This document shows positions 7,045-15,837 of a stretch of DNA of 64,000 bases, one piece after another. Source of the stretch: JBCCGG01 sp039029395 (GTDB taxonomy: Bacteria; Pseudomonadota; Alphaproteobacteria; Kiloniellales; JAKSDN01); assembly GCA_039029395.1 (NCBI GenBank), contig JBCCGG010000001.1:1-64000 (forward strand), in the 5' to 3' direction. Numbering within the stretch: position 1 is the first letter of the stretch; each line of letters begins with the position of its first letter. Below the pieces are notes generated by a model. The model saw only the letters and a program-made list of their open reading frames with translations. It ran no database searches and was not told the DNA's origin. The translations under genes were made by a program, and so were the position numbers.

Positions 7045-7953
7045 TCACTCCCCAAGGCGCCAGGGCGCTTCCGGGTCGGTTTGCTCCACGACGATATCAA
7101 GAAATGCGCGAACGGCGGACGAGAGCTGACGGCTGCTCGGATAGACCGCGTAGATTCCCTGTCCCTCGGTGGCATAGTCTTGGAGCACCGGCTTCAGGCG
7201 GCCAGCCTTGATCTCGACGGCCGCGATCGCCTCCGGCAGCAGCGCGATTCCGAGCCCAGAAAGCGCCGCTCGCCTGACGAAGCCCATGCTGTCGCCGGCG
7301 GCACGGGCCTTGAGCGATGCCGTGACGTCGCCCTTAGGGCCGCGCAATCGCCATTGTGCGCCTTCCACCGAAGTGCCGTGGACGATCGCGTCGTGGTCCT
7401 GAAGCGCGGACAGACATCCGGGCTGCCCCCGCCGACGCAGATAGTCGGGACTGGCGCAGATCACCCGGCGCGTCGGTCCGATCTTGCGGGCGATGAAGGA
7501 GGAATCCTGAAGCTTCCCTGTGCGGAAAGCTAGGTCGATGCGCTCCTCGATCAGATCGACCCGGCGATCGCTTAACACAAGCTCGACCTTGGCCTGGTCG
7601 TGGCGCCGCAAGTAAAGCTCAACCCAGTCACCCAGAACCCCGCTGCCGAACTCGATGGGCGCGGAGATCCGCAAAATGCCCATGGGCGCAGCGCGGCTTT
7701 CGCCAACCAGGCGGTTGGCCGCCTCCAGCTCCACCAAGCCCCGGCGGCACTGTTCGTAGTAGGCCCGGCCGACCTCGGTGAGAGAGAGCTTGCGCGTGGT
7801 GCGGTGCAGCAGGCGGACCCCGAGATCGGCCTCGAGCGTGCTGATCTTTCGGCTCACGCTGCCCTTGGGCAGCCCGAGCGCCTTGGCGCCACCGGTGAAA
7901 CTGCCGGCCTCGACGACCCGGGCGAAGACGGCGAGCGCGTTGAGATCGACCAT
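7045..7953 (-). CDS. LysR-family transcriptional regulator
   Basis: 302 residues with an N-terminal winged helix-turn-helix (LNALAVFARVVEAGSFTGGAKALGLPK, then VSRKISTLEADLGVRLL) and a LysR substrate domain from about residue 90. The sequence style (LLHRTTRKLSLTEVG, MGILRISAP) is that of the AaeR/DhcR-type LysR subgroup. The gene directly upstream on the same strand-side encodes a degenerate MBL protein (8028-8759, same strand, 75 bases away), which may or may not be a target. No operator was distinguished in that short gap. Confidence 0.9.
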   Translation of the reverse strand: MVDLNALAVFARVVEAGSFTGGAKALGLPKGSVSRKISTLEADLGVRLLHRTTRKLSLTEVGRAYYEQCRRGLVELEAANRLVGESRAAPMGILRISAPIEFGSGVLGDWVELYLRRHDQAKVELVLSDRRVDLIEERIDLAFRTGKLQDSSFIARKIGPTRRVICASPDYLRRRGQPGCLSALQDHDAIVHGTSVEGAQWRLRGPKGDVTASLKARAAGDSMGFVRRAALSGLGIALLPEAIAAVEIKAGRLKPVLQDYATEGQGIYAVYPSSRQLSSAVRAFLDIVVEQTDPEAPWRLGE

Positions 7954-8027
7954 GTCGGCGCTCCAGATTGACGCTGGAGAGAAACAATACAGCCAATTTT
8001 AGTCATCCTATAAAACAATCGACTGCC

Positions 8028-8759
8028 TTAGCGATCGGCGAACTGCCGATCGATGATCTCCAGCATGACAGCGCGGTCGAAGGTGCCGTAGTGGCCACCG
8101 TAGACAGTTTCGACGGGCAGCGCCCGAAGGCGCTTCAGGCTCTCCCAATAGACCGCGCCGCTGCGCAGGGTCGTCGGCCGCGCCAGGGGGTCGTTGAACA
8201 GGGTATCACCGGTGAAGAGCGCGCCGGTCGCCGCCTCCCACAGAGCCAGATGGCCGGGCGAGACGCCGGGCACGTGCAGGACCTCGAGGATCCGGTCTCC
8301 AAGATCGATTGCGTCGCCGTCCTCCAGCAGGCGGGTCGGCGGCGCGCCGATCATGCGGTAGTCGCTCGTCGAGAAGCCGGGCCGGGGCAGGGCGCTCAGC
8401 ATGGCATCGCTGACGAAATCGGGCACCAGGGAGCTCTTTGCCGTGGGCCGGCTGATCGCCTCGGCCTCGAGCGTGTGGCAAGCCCGTTCGTCGAAGAAGT
8501 GCAAGCCCCCGGCGTGGTCGTAGAAGCCGTTGAGCGCCACCACCATCAAGGGTTTTCCGGAGATCGCCTCGACCAGGGGTCGCGGCGAGACCATGCCGGT
8601 TCCCGTATCGACCAGGAGGTTGCGTTCGGCGCCTTGAATCAGCCAGAGGTCGCCCGATAGAAAAGGCTCGATCGCTAGCTCGCGGAGCCGCAGGACGCCA
8701 TGGGCCATGGCCTCGACGCCGTACCAGATTTCGGCCAGGGGTTTGCTCATGTCGGACAT
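8028..8759 (-). CDS. Metallo-beta-lactamase-fold protein with altered metal site
   Basis: 243 residues from the ATG at 8759 (AAAGG upstream; the open frame extends further, and ATG 8750 is also possible). The fold is clear: LLVDTGTG, a central DHAGG, LFTGDTLF and YGGHYGTFD. The metal ligands are unusual. The canonical HxHxDH is N77-x-F79-x-D81-H82, and the next ligand (normally PGH) is V166. The binuclear site-1 histidines are therefore gone, while D81, H82, D185 and H223, which form site 2, remain. It may bind a single metal or none. Substrate unknown; a hydrolase role should not be assumed. Cytosolic, with no signal peptide. Confidence 0.8.
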   Translation of the reverse strand: MSDMSKPLAEIWYGVEAMAHGVLRLRELAIEPFLSGDLWLIQGAERNLLVDTGTGMVSPRPLVEAISGKPLMVVALNGFYDHAGGLHFFDERACHTLEAEAISRPTAKSSLVPDFVSDAMLSALPRPGFSTSDYRMIGAPPTRLLEDGDAIDLGDRILEVLHVPGVSPGHLALWEAATGALFTGDTLFNDPLARPTTLRSGAVYWESLKRLRALPVETVYGGHYGTFDRAVMLEIIDRQFADR

Positions 8760-8855
8760 CGAGCCTTTACTGAGATTCCCTCGAACTATAGATTCGATCT
8801 CATTCAAGCACCCAGGATTAAATCCAGGGCCAAGAACAGGGGGAAGACCAAAACC

Positions 8856-9224
8856 ATGCAAAGCTTTTCATTCCGACGGGCCGGCCTGGCCCTTGCCATG
8901 GGCGCGCTGCTCGGCGCCGCCGGGCTGACGGTGAGCGGGCCCGCGAAGGCCGACGATCCGGCGATGGTGACCGAAAACCTGCTGACCGCGATCTATCTGG
9001 AGCAAACTTGCAGCGGCCATAAGTTCACGCAAGAGGAGTGGGACCGCCTGGTTCACCTGGTGCGCGAACTGAGCCCACGCGCGCCCGGCGGCGAGGCGAC
9101 CTTGTTGGACATGCAGGTTTCCAAGGTGAAGGCAAAGGACATGGCCGCCTTTAGCCAGTGCAGCGCGCCCGAGATCCAGAAGTACCGAGACATCTACGCC
9201 CGCGACCTCAAGCCCTCGCTGTAG
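8856..9224 (+). CDS. Small secreted protein, unknown function
   Basis: 122 residues with a Sec signal peptide (RRAGLALAMGALLGAAGL, cleavage near AKA-DD). The mature part is about 90 residues, mainly helical, with two cysteines (in EQTCSGHKF and FSQCSAPE) that could form a disulfide in the periplasm. AGGGGGA lies 8 bases before the ATG. The family was not recognised. It is divergent from the MBL-fold gene (96-base gap) and convergent with aceK. Confidence 0.65.
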   Translation: MQSFSFRRAGLALAMGALLGAAGLTVSGPAKADDPAMVTENLLTAIYLEQTCSGHKFTQEEWDRLVHLVRELSPRAPGGEATLLDMQVSKVKAKDMAAFSQCSAPEIQKYRDIYARDLKPSL

Positions 9225-9230
9225 CCCGGC

Positions 9231-11000
9231 TTAGTCCTCGGCCTGCAGGCGGCAGGCCTCCGGGTAGATGCTGATGCGCGGCACGCGGCCGGCCGCGAGG
9301 TCGTCCTGAATGGTTTGCCAATAGCCGACGGTCATGAGATCGCCGTGGACCTCGCGGAAAAGGCGTCGTAGGGACCGCTCGTTGATGCGCAGGCCCGACT
9401 CGATCTCCTCGGGCAGGAAGATCACGCCGTCCTCGAAGTACCAATCGGGGATGTCCTCCTCGCCCTCCTCGGCGTCGATGTTGGTGCGAATCTTGACCTC
9501 GGTGAAGGGCTCGAGGGCGTCGTAGTCGTAGAGATAGACCTTCAGCACCTTGCTGACACCGTAGTTCCGCCCGTCCAGGTCCTTGTTGAAGATGTTGGCC
9601 GCCGCATTGTTCTTGATGCAGTGGCCTAGGTTGACCACCGCGGTCGCGGCGTCCTCGGGCGCCGCGGTTTCCAGGAAGACCGTCAGCGGGATCATCTTGA
9701 GCTGCACGATCAGGTGCTTAAAGACCACGTCTGCCCCTTGCAGGGAGACCGCGCCGCCGGCTGCCTCCAAGATCTCCTCCAGGAGCGCCGGATCGAAACT
9801 CGCCCGGTCGAGCTTGAGGTTATAGTAGATGATGTTGTCCAGCATGGAGCCGGTGCGGTTGATCTCGTGCACCTGACTGTACTTGCGCAAGACCGAGGCG
9901 ACGCCCGCGAAATGGCCCCATTTGTAGTTCCCGGTCGGGTGGTCGCGGATCACCTTGAGCACATAGGCCGAGCTCGGCGCCGAGAAACCGATGGCGACCG
10001 TGCCGCGAAAGCCGACCGCGGTCTCGAAGACCTCCTCGTTGGTCGCCAGCTCGGTCTTGAGCTCGTTCATCACCGCGACCTTGCCCACGTGATTGAAACC
10101 GATCGTCGAGTAGTGGTGACCGAGCGGCCGCTTGGGCATGATCGAGAAGAGAAACTCGGAGAGCTCGTGGTAGGAGGCGTTCGTGACGTGAAAATTGGCG
10201 AGCGTCGAGCTGAAGATGTTGTGGCAGTGGTCGGATTCGAGCAGCACCGCGTCCACGAAGACGCCTTCGGCTTCATTGAGCAGCGCGATCACCAAGGGCC
10301 GCAGGCTGCCGTCGCGCAGGCGCATGCGCCCGACCAGGTAGCAGCCCCGATTGCGGTAGAAGCCGCCGTCGATCATCTCGATCTCCTGGATCGCGTCGGC
10401 CGCCTGGCCGTCCAGGCCGAGGGTCCGGTTGACCCGCTCGGCGACCCGGGTGGCGTCGCCGCGAATGTCCCGGTAGTCGACCCGGAAGTCCGGGATCGCC
10501 AGGATCTCGCCGACCGTCTCTGGATAGAGCTTGGCGCCGCCGGGGAACGCCAGGGTAATCTCCGCGAGGGTACCGAAGCCGCCCGTGCCCTCCTCGCTGA
10601 AGGCGTATTCGACCGGCTTCCAGTCGTCCTGGTAGACCTTGCGGCGGACCGAGTGGATGTAGGCGAAGGCCAGATCCGCTTCGTAGCGGCCCTCGATGCG
10701 GGGCAGGTAAAGCCGCTCGATCTCGCGCCACAGGCGCTCCTCGCTCGCCAACGAAGGGAAAGCCGACTTGAGCTGGCTGCCGAGCTCGGCGACACTGACG
10801 CTGTAGATCATCAGGCGCTGTTTGGAGAGCGCGATCGTGGTTGCCGGATCGCGGCGCTCGAAGGCCGCTTTGGCGAGCCCCGGCAGGCCTCGGGACTCGA
10901 TGTAATACTCGTCAAACGTTTCGAGAATCAACGCGGCGGTGAGGCGGACCTTGTCCTCGTCGCTTGGCGCAGCGGCGATCCGGTCGAGCGGCACGCCCAT
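9231..11000 (-). CDS. aceK: Isocitrate dehydrogenase kinase/phosphatase
   Basis: 589 residues, close to the 578 of the E. coli enzyme. AceK phosphorylates isocitrate dehydrogenase to divert flux into the glyoxylate shunt and also removes the phosphate. The N-terminal helical regulatory domain carries ILETFDEYYIESRGL. The kinase-like domain has the glycine loop and lysine in FRGTVAIGFSAPSSAYVLKVIRD. The NNAAANIFNKDLDGRNYGVSK segment and the metal-binding DYD in LYDYDALEPFTEVK follow. The ATG at 11000 lies 6 bases after the stop of the MFS gene, so the two are co-transcribed. AceK is best known from gamma- and betaproteobacteria next to aceBA; no glyoxylate-shunt gene is in this window. Confidence 0.93.
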   Translation of the reverse strand: MGVPLDRIAAAPSDEDKVRLTAALILETFDEYYIESRGLPGLAKAAFERRDPATTIALSKQRLMIYSVSVAELGSQLKSAFPSLASEERLWREIERLYLPRIEGRYEADLAFAYIHSVRRKVYQDDWKPVEYAFSEEGTGGFGTLAEITLAFPGGAKLYPETVGEILAIPDFRVDYRDIRGDATRVAERVNRTLGLDGQAADAIQEIEMIDGGFYRNRGCYLVGRMRLRDGSLRPLVIALLNEAEGVFVDAVLLESDHCHNIFSSTLANFHVTNASYHELSEFLFSIMPKRPLGHHYSTIGFNHVGKVAVMNELKTELATNEEVFETAVGFRGTVAIGFSAPSSAYVLKVIRDHPTGNYKWGHFAGVASVLRKYSQVHEINRTGSMLDNIIYYNLKLDRASFDPALLEEILEAAGGAVSLQGADVVFKHLIVQLKMIPLTVFLETAAPEDAATAVVNLGHCIKNNAAANIFNKDLDGRNYGVSKVLKVYLYDYDALEPFTEVKIRTNIDAEEGEEDIPDWYFEDGVIFLPEEIESGLRINERSLRRLFREVHGDLMTVGYWQTIQDDLAAGRVPRISIYPEACRLQAED

Positions 11001-11005
11001 CGAGT

Positions 11006-12205
11006 CTAAACCGCGCCCGCCGCCTGGGGCTCGGCCCGGGCGCCGCCAGGCAGCAGGGCGGCGGCCAGACCGGCCAGCAGGGTGACCCCGGCCAGCACCC
11101 AAAACAGCCAGACGAACTCGCCGGTGCGCTCCTGGACAATGGCGACCAGGGCGAGCGCGACCGGGGCAATCGCAAAGGCGAGCACGAACTTTACCCCGAA
11201 GGCAAGCGCGTGGTGGCGCTCGGGCGTGAAGCGGGCAAGCAGCATGTTCTCAGCCGGCAGGGCCGCGGTCGAGAGCATCACAGTGAGCACCGCAACCATG
11301 ATCAGTGGCAGGCCGGCGAAAGCGGCAAGGCACGCCAGCACCGGTACCTGGATTGCCAGTGCCATGAGGTAGATCGGCTTGAGCGGAAAGCGGTCGGCCA
11401 GATAGCCGCCGATCACCTGCATCATACCGCCCAGGAGATAAACGCCGGCGACAATCGCGCCGATGCCGAAGATGCCCTCGCCGGCGATGTCGCGCAGGCG
11501 CAAATCGAACACCTTGGGCAGTGCGCTCTGGGTCGAATGGAACACCAGGCCGATTGCCAGCATGGTGAAGACCAGGATCGTGAAGGCACGCAGCATCTCG
11601 GTGCGGCTCGGTTTGGATCCAGTGGTGACCCCGGCCCGGGCGTCGGCGACCAGGCCCAGGCGCAGGCAAACCAAGAGCGCCAGGCCAGTCGTGACCGAGA
11701 TCGCGCCGGGTACGAAGAAGGCGGCGCGCCAGCCGAAACCGTCGATCAAGGCGCCCGCGGTCAGGCCCGCCGAGGCCACGCCGATGCTGCCGAAGATGCC
11801 GTTGATGCCGAGCGCCCGGCCGCGCTTCTTGGCGCTGCGCACCAGCCAGGCGATGCCGACCGGATGATAGATCGAGCTAAAGAGGCCGATAGAGGCCAGC
11901 CCGAGCAACAGGGCGTCGGGTCCCGCCATAAAGCCGCACAGGATGCTCGAGAGGCCGAGGCCGATGAAGAACACCACCATCATGCCCGGCGCGCTCCAGC
12001 GGTCGCCCAACCAGCCAGCCGGCAGGGCGCAGAGGCCGACCAGCAGCGCGCCCAAGGTCCAGAGCTCGATCAGCTCGTGGTAGGGCAGGCGCCATTCCAC
12101 CTCGAGGGCCAGCACGATGACGAAGTAGAAGGCCGTGAAAAGGTGCATGTAGGCGTGCCCGAGGCACGAAAAGACCAGCGGCAAACGTGCCGACCATGGC
12201 GACAT
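11006..12205 (-). CDS. MFS transporter
   Basis: 399 residues with about 12 hydrophobic segments and the major facilitator loop 2-3 signature (PAGWLGDRWSA), echoed in the second half (GGYLADRFPLKP). A cytoplasmic loop lies between segments 6 and 7. The substrate is not readable. Its tight coupling to aceK downstream is unusual and could mean that it carries a C2-type or other carbon source, but that is inference. Inner membrane. Confidence 0.85.
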   Translation of the reverse strand: MSPWSARLPLVFSCLGHAYMHLFTAFYFVIVLALEVEWRLPYHELIELWTLGALLVGLCALPAGWLGDRWSAPGMMVVFFIGLGLSSILCGFMAGPDALLLGLASIGLFSSIYHPVGIAWLVRSAKKRGRALGINGIFGSIGVASAGLTAGALIDGFGWRAAFFVPGAISVTTGLALLVCLRLGLVADARAGVTTGSKPSRTEMLRAFTILVFTMLAIGLVFHSTQSALPKVFDLRLRDIAGEGIFGIGAIVAGVYLLGGMMQVIGGYLADRFPLKPIYLMALAIQVPVLACLAAFAGLPLIMVAVLTVMLSTAALPAENMLLARFTPERHHALAFGVKFVLAFAIAPVALALVAIVQERTGEFVWLFWVLAGVTLLAGLAAALLPGGARAEPQAAGAV

Positions 12206-12407
12206 TCAGGCGATCTCCTGTAACCGGTGTCGGCTATCTCTACACGCCCCCGTGACGGCGAGGCAAGCCGGCGGGGAGGGCGCCAATAAAATCTTCGTAA
12301 TCGGTGGGAAATGCCACATCGGAAAGCGCCTCTGCCTCGTACATAGAGTTATCAGCAACCCGCGAGCCCCGACGCTAGGGGCCCAAGCAAAGCAACGGTC
12401 AAGAGCC

Positions 12408-12569
12408 ATGACACCCGAACGCAACATCGAAGAAGTCCTCCGCCTAGCGATCCGCCTAGGCAACCGCCGACCGCCCTACCGCATCGACTTGGAGCGCCTG
12501 GTCCAGGACGCCGACTACCGCCGCGCCATGACCCGCGCCGCCGGCGGGCCAGAGCTGCGGGTGGTTTAA
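12408..12569 (+). CDS. Small hypothetical protein
   Basis: 53 residues from the ATG at 12408: a charged, helical N-terminal half (RNIEEVLRLAIRLGNRR) and RLVQDADYRRAMTRA. No family was recognised. No convincing ribosome site precedes it, and the 3' end overlaps the convergent cutA gene by 4 bases. It is supported mainly by codon composition and clean boundaries. Confidence 0.4.
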   Translation: MTPERNIEEVLRLAIRLGNRRPPYRIDLERLVQDADYRRAMTRAAGGPELRVV

Positions 12570-12886
12570 GGGCCCCGTGTCTCCCGATCGATCCAGTCCA
12601 GGTAGTCCTGGTTACCGGCCTCGATCGGTAGGGCGACGATGGCCGGCACCTCGTAGGCGTGCTCGGCCTTGAGTCGCGTCACCACCTGGCCGACCAGATC
12701 GCGCCGGGTCTTGACCAGCAAGAGCGCCTCCTCAGCCTCGCAGACCTCGCCACCCCACCAGTAAAAGGAGCTGACATCCCGCTGGATGTTGACGGCGGCC
12801 GCCAAGCGCGCCTGTACCAGAGCGAGGCCCAGGCGCCGGGCCTCGGCTTCGGTCCTTATGGTCGCGACGATCAAGCTGTGCGACAT
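12566..12886 (-). CDS. cutA: Divalent-cation tolerance protein CutA
   Basis: 106 residues, the typical length of CutA1, a trimeric PII-like ferredoxin-fold protein. The family signatures are present: NIQRDVSSFYWWGGEV, EALLLVKTR, AYEVPAIVALPI and a terminal YLDWI. Originally linked to copper tolerance in E. coli, its molecular role is still debated. Single gene, cytosolic. Confidence 0.93.
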   Translation of the reverse strand: MSHSLIVATIRTEAEARRLGLALVQARLAAAVNIQRDVSSFYWWGGEVCEAEEALLLVKTRRDLVGQVVTRLKAEHAYEVPAIVALPIEAGNQDYLDWIDRETRGP

Positions 12887-13060
12887 GGCGCGCCTCCCAA
12901 TTCGCTCGGACCGACAGACTAGCCCAAAGGGGCCAAAATGCTAAAGTCCGTTCCGAGGTTACTTGGTGTAAATATTTAAAATCGTTCAATTTTTGAGAAC
13001 GACCCCACTTTGAGGTATAGTCTATGTCTCTGGTCACTGCGAACACTTGGGGGATCGCCG

Positions 13061-13354
13061 ATGGCCAAGGTGATCGAATTGCGCCGTCCGGCACGGGCGG
13101 CGGGCAAGAGCAAAACCAATCGGGAGACGGCTGGGCGGCTGACGCCGGGCCAGCGGGCCTACCTGCGGCGCGGCTTAAACCAGCCGGGCGGCAAGCTGCC
13201 GCTGTTCGACACGTCGGGCCAGCGCTACAGCCGGCGTACCATCGAAAGCTGCCTGGAGCATGGTTGGGCCGAGCCCTGGTTTGAGAACCCGATTGCGCCC
13301 GATTGGCTGATCTGCAAGCTGACCGCCGCCGGCCGCGACGCCCTGGGGGACTAG
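13061..13354 (+). CDS. Conserved small hypothetical protein
   Basis: 97 residues. The ATG at 13061 follows GGGGGATCGCCG. The N-terminus is basic (ELRRPARAAGKSKTNRE). The rest (TPGQRAYLRRGLNQPGGKLPLF, YSRRTIESCLEHGWAEPW, then LTAAGRDAL) resembles a short winged-helix segment of the kind that reads LTxxGR at its end. DNA binding is therefore possible but unproven. Its stop overlaps the convergent HerA-like gene by 4 bases. An A+T-rich promoter-like stretch precedes it (about 12960-13010). Confidence 0.6.
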   Translation: MAKVIELRRPARAAGKSKTNRETAGRLTPGQRAYLRRGLNQPGGKLPLFDTSGQRYSRRTIESCLEHGWAEPWFENPIAPDWLICKLTAAGRDALGD

Positions 13355-14976
13355 CGCACCTGGTGGCGCCAGCGCTCGATGGTCTCCTCGACCAGGCTGT
13401 GGTCGGGCTGGTGCTCGTCTTCCCAAGCGAGCGAGAACATCGCCGTGTCGCTCAAGGGCCGCTGATGTTCTTCAAGGTCGTTGAAGCGGATCCGCATGGG
13501 TAGGGTGACGCCCTCGCCGACCACGACCGCCTCCTGGTTCCGGAGCGCGGTCAGCGCGTTCAGCATGCCAAGGGCGCTTTCCGGCAGGGCCTTGCGCACA
13601 AAGTCCTGATCCTGGTCGTTGGACATGCGCAGCGCGAAGAGCGTGTTGCACTGGGAGAGGATCGTCTCCGAAAGCTCCGAGGGGCGTTGGGTCACCAGGC
13701 AGAGCGAGACGCCGTACTTGCGGCCCTCCTTGGCGATTCGCGAGATCGCCTTGCGGGTCGGCTCGAACCCGGCCGAGCGGTCGCGCGGGATGTAGCGGTG
13801 GGACTCCTCGCAGACCAGCATGACCGGCACCGCCTCGTCCCGGCGGGTCCAAAGCGAAAAGTCGAAGATCGTGCGGCACAGGAGCGAGACCACCACATCG
13901 ACGATTTCCGACGGCACGCCCGAGAGGTCGAAGATCGTCACCGGCTTGTCCTCGACCGGAATGCGCAGGATCCGGGACATGATCTCGGGCATGGTGTCCT
14001 GCACCTTGAGGCCGGAGAACATGAAGGCGAAGCGCCGGTCCCGGCGCAGGCTCTCGATGCGCGCCACCAGGCGCAGGTAGGGGGTGCTCTGCTCGGCCTT
14101 CTCCAGCACGCCCATGGACTTCTCGATCAGCTGGATCAGGGAGGTCAGCTGATAGGGGTAGGGCGTGTCGACCGTGATGAAGTTGGCCGCCTCCTCGTTG
14201 CCGATGAAGTTGCGCTTGGCGGCCACCACGGCGGACTTGAGGATCGCCGCCTCGGCTTCGCGCCCCGGGCCCGGCGGGCTACACAGCACCTCGACCAGCT
14301 CCTCGAAGTTCAGCAGCCAATGGGGCAAGCGCAGGTTTTCTGGGGTGATCACCTCGGCCGTGTCGCCGAAGGCGTGGCTGTACTCGTTGTGGGGGTCGAG
14401 CACCACGATGTGGCCGTTGGGATGGGCCCGGAGCACGGCACGCAGGATCACCGCGACCGCGCAAGACTTGCCTGACCCGGTGGTCCCCAGCACGGCGAAG
14501 TGCTTGCCGAGCAGGTCGTCGGTGACGGCGTAGACCGGCAGGCGCCGGTCTTGGTGCAGGGCGCCGACCTGAATGTTCGAGGCGCGCGGCCGGGCGTAGA
14601 TCTGGGACAGCTCGTTGTAGGTGGTCTCGTAGATCGCCGAGCCGAGCGCCGGGTAGACCGAGACACCGCGCTGGAAGCTGAAGCCGCCGTCCATGTCCTC
14701 GGGGTCGTCGTCGGCGATCAGGGCTTCGCCGAAGAGATCCACTTCCAGCACCCGCCGATCGCTCGCCAGGGGCGGGCTCGAGGGGTTGAGGATCTGCAGG
14801 CTGCTGACCACGCCGAACGCGATCGAGCGCGGCGTCAGGACCTTGACGAGCGATCCAATCTGCACGGAGCGCCCGCTCGGGGTCTCCGACTCGTTTGCCG
14901 CATCCGCCAGGACACCGGTCACCTTCGACCCGGAGACTGACGTTACATAGCCGGCTTTGTACTCGCGTTCAGACAT
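13351..14976 (-). CDS. HerA-like hexameric ATPase/translocase (DUF87)
   Basis: 541 residues. An N-terminal HAS-barrel-like beta domain (about residues 1-130) is followed by a FtsK/HerA ATPase. Walker A is GTTGSGKS, followed by IVVLDPHNEYSHAFG (Walker-B-like). CEESHRYIPRD carries the catalytic glutamate region, and VTQRPSELSETILSQCNT is the sensor/arginine-finger region of HerA. In archaea HerA works with NurA in DNA end resection; bacterial relatives pair with nucleases or SIR2-type partners in defence. No nuclease neighbour is present here, so this is the lone chromosomal form. The gene lies at the edge of the A+T-rich island. Confidence 0.88.
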   Translation of the reverse strand: MSEREYKAGYVTSVSGSKVTGVLADAANESETPSGRSVQIGSLVKVLTPRSIAFGVVSSLQILNPSSPPLASDRRVLEVDLFGEALIADDDPEDMDGGFSFQRGVSVYPALGSAIYETTYNELSQIYARPRASNIQVGALHQDRRLPVYAVTDDLLGKHFAVLGTTGSGKSCAVAVILRAVLRAHPNGHIVVLDPHNEYSHAFGDTAEVITPENLRLPHWLLNFEELVEVLCSPPGPGREAEAAILKSAVVAAKRNFIGNEEAANFITVDTPYPYQLTSLIQLIEKSMGVLEKAEQSTPYLRLVARIESLRRDRRFAFMFSGLKVQDTMPEIMSRILRIPVEDKPVTIFDLSGVPSEIVDVVVSLLCRTIFDFSLWTRRDEAVPVMLVCEESHRYIPRDRSAGFEPTRKAISRIAKEGRKYGVSLCLVTQRPSELSETILSQCNTLFALRMSNDQDQDFVRKALPESALGMLNALTALRNQEAVVVGEGVTLPMRIRFNDLEEHQRPLSDTAMFSLAWEDEHQPDHSLVEETIERWRHQVR

Positions 14977-15837
14977 TTATTTTAGGGGTTCCCATGGTGA
15001 TCCATCGCTAGGTCGCCTCTTCTGCGGGCGCTAGTGTGGCAAAGGGACTTTAAGGAATGGGAAATGATTGTCCGGCCTTCTCGGCGAATTAAGCACAAAT
15101 GCGGGACAAGAGTAGGCATCGGAACACAGGGTAAAGCCTCCGTAGATGCAGAATCTTGCGACGAAGTTGTCTCGAACGTGGGAGAGGTTGCGCGCAATGA
15201 TTCTATTATTTGTCCTCTTCTGGTGCCGTTGGTACAATTTGTCCGACCTGGTTCCTAGCCACAGCCGACGCTGCGAGCACCGCCAGTGCGAGCACTGCCT
15301 CGAGCTGGAGGTCGACCTGCAACACCCCGAGGACGCGTGGCCCTGGTGGACAGAGGCTAATGCCAAGGTGGGTAAGCTGGCGCGGGGGTGATACCAAGCG
15401 TCGGACCTGCTTGAGTTTGTTCCATCTCTCTCACTCCCAAAGAGTTATCTTTGCACGCAATTGAACTATCGCAGCGCATCAAAATTCATTAAACCAGCTG
15501 TCAATTCAATTAGAGGAAAGCAAACATAAACCATATTGCCATAAAGACAGCACGGGTGCCGCAGGGTGGCCGGCCGCGTTTCACGACGGCGTGCACTGGA
15601 GCTTGAAACTGTTTCGAAATACGGTGCAGAAACGATTTGTAACAACACGAGCACCAAGTTCAGGATTGGGCTATGACTGATGCGAATCCCGAGACTCAGA
15701 TGGACCCGACGAGGGAGCCTGGAGCCAGACAGCCGCTTTTCCTGCCGAGCAGTCGGCTGACCTGCGGCACCTACGAAAGGTCGCTAGTCAACTCTGCTGA
15801 CAGAGGACAGCGTTCTAAATCCTAAGGAGACGCGATC
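14977..15837. other. 861-base gap with no clear gene, left border of the A+T-rich island
   Basis: Composition drops in G+C here relative to the flanking genes. Several short frames on both strands overlap one another and none resembles a family. One small frame with a ribosome site (15197-15391) is listed separately. Another 50-codon frame starts at 15673. No tRNA, integrase or repeat marking an insertion point was found. The last part presumably holds the promoter of the flippase-like gene at 15838. Confidence 0.6.
15197..15391 (+). CDS. Possible small membrane-anchored Cys/His peptide
   Basis: 64 residues from an ATG preceded by GGGAGAGG at 9 bases. The first 12 residues are hydrophobic and aromatic (MILLFVLFWCRW). 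The middle has a short internal repeat CEHRQCEHC that comes from a 9-base DNA repeat (TGCGAGCAC twice), and the tail is acidic/aromatic (EDAWPWW). The motif could hold a metal. Overlapping frames on the other strand are similar in length, so this may not be a gene. Confidence 0.25.
   Translation: MILLFVLFWCRWYNLSDLVPSHSRRCEHRQCEHCLELEVDLQHPEDAWPWWTEANAKVGKLARG

Noticed and set aside
13351..14976. HerA-based antiphage defence system
   Set aside because: No NurA, SIR2, DUF4297 or nuclease gene is adjacent; neighbours are a small unknown protein and a gap, so it is treated as a lone HerA-like ATPase.
15031..15366. 111-codon minus-strand frame in the gap after herA
   Set aside because: No ribosome site, no family resemblance, overlaps several equally long frames on the other strand.
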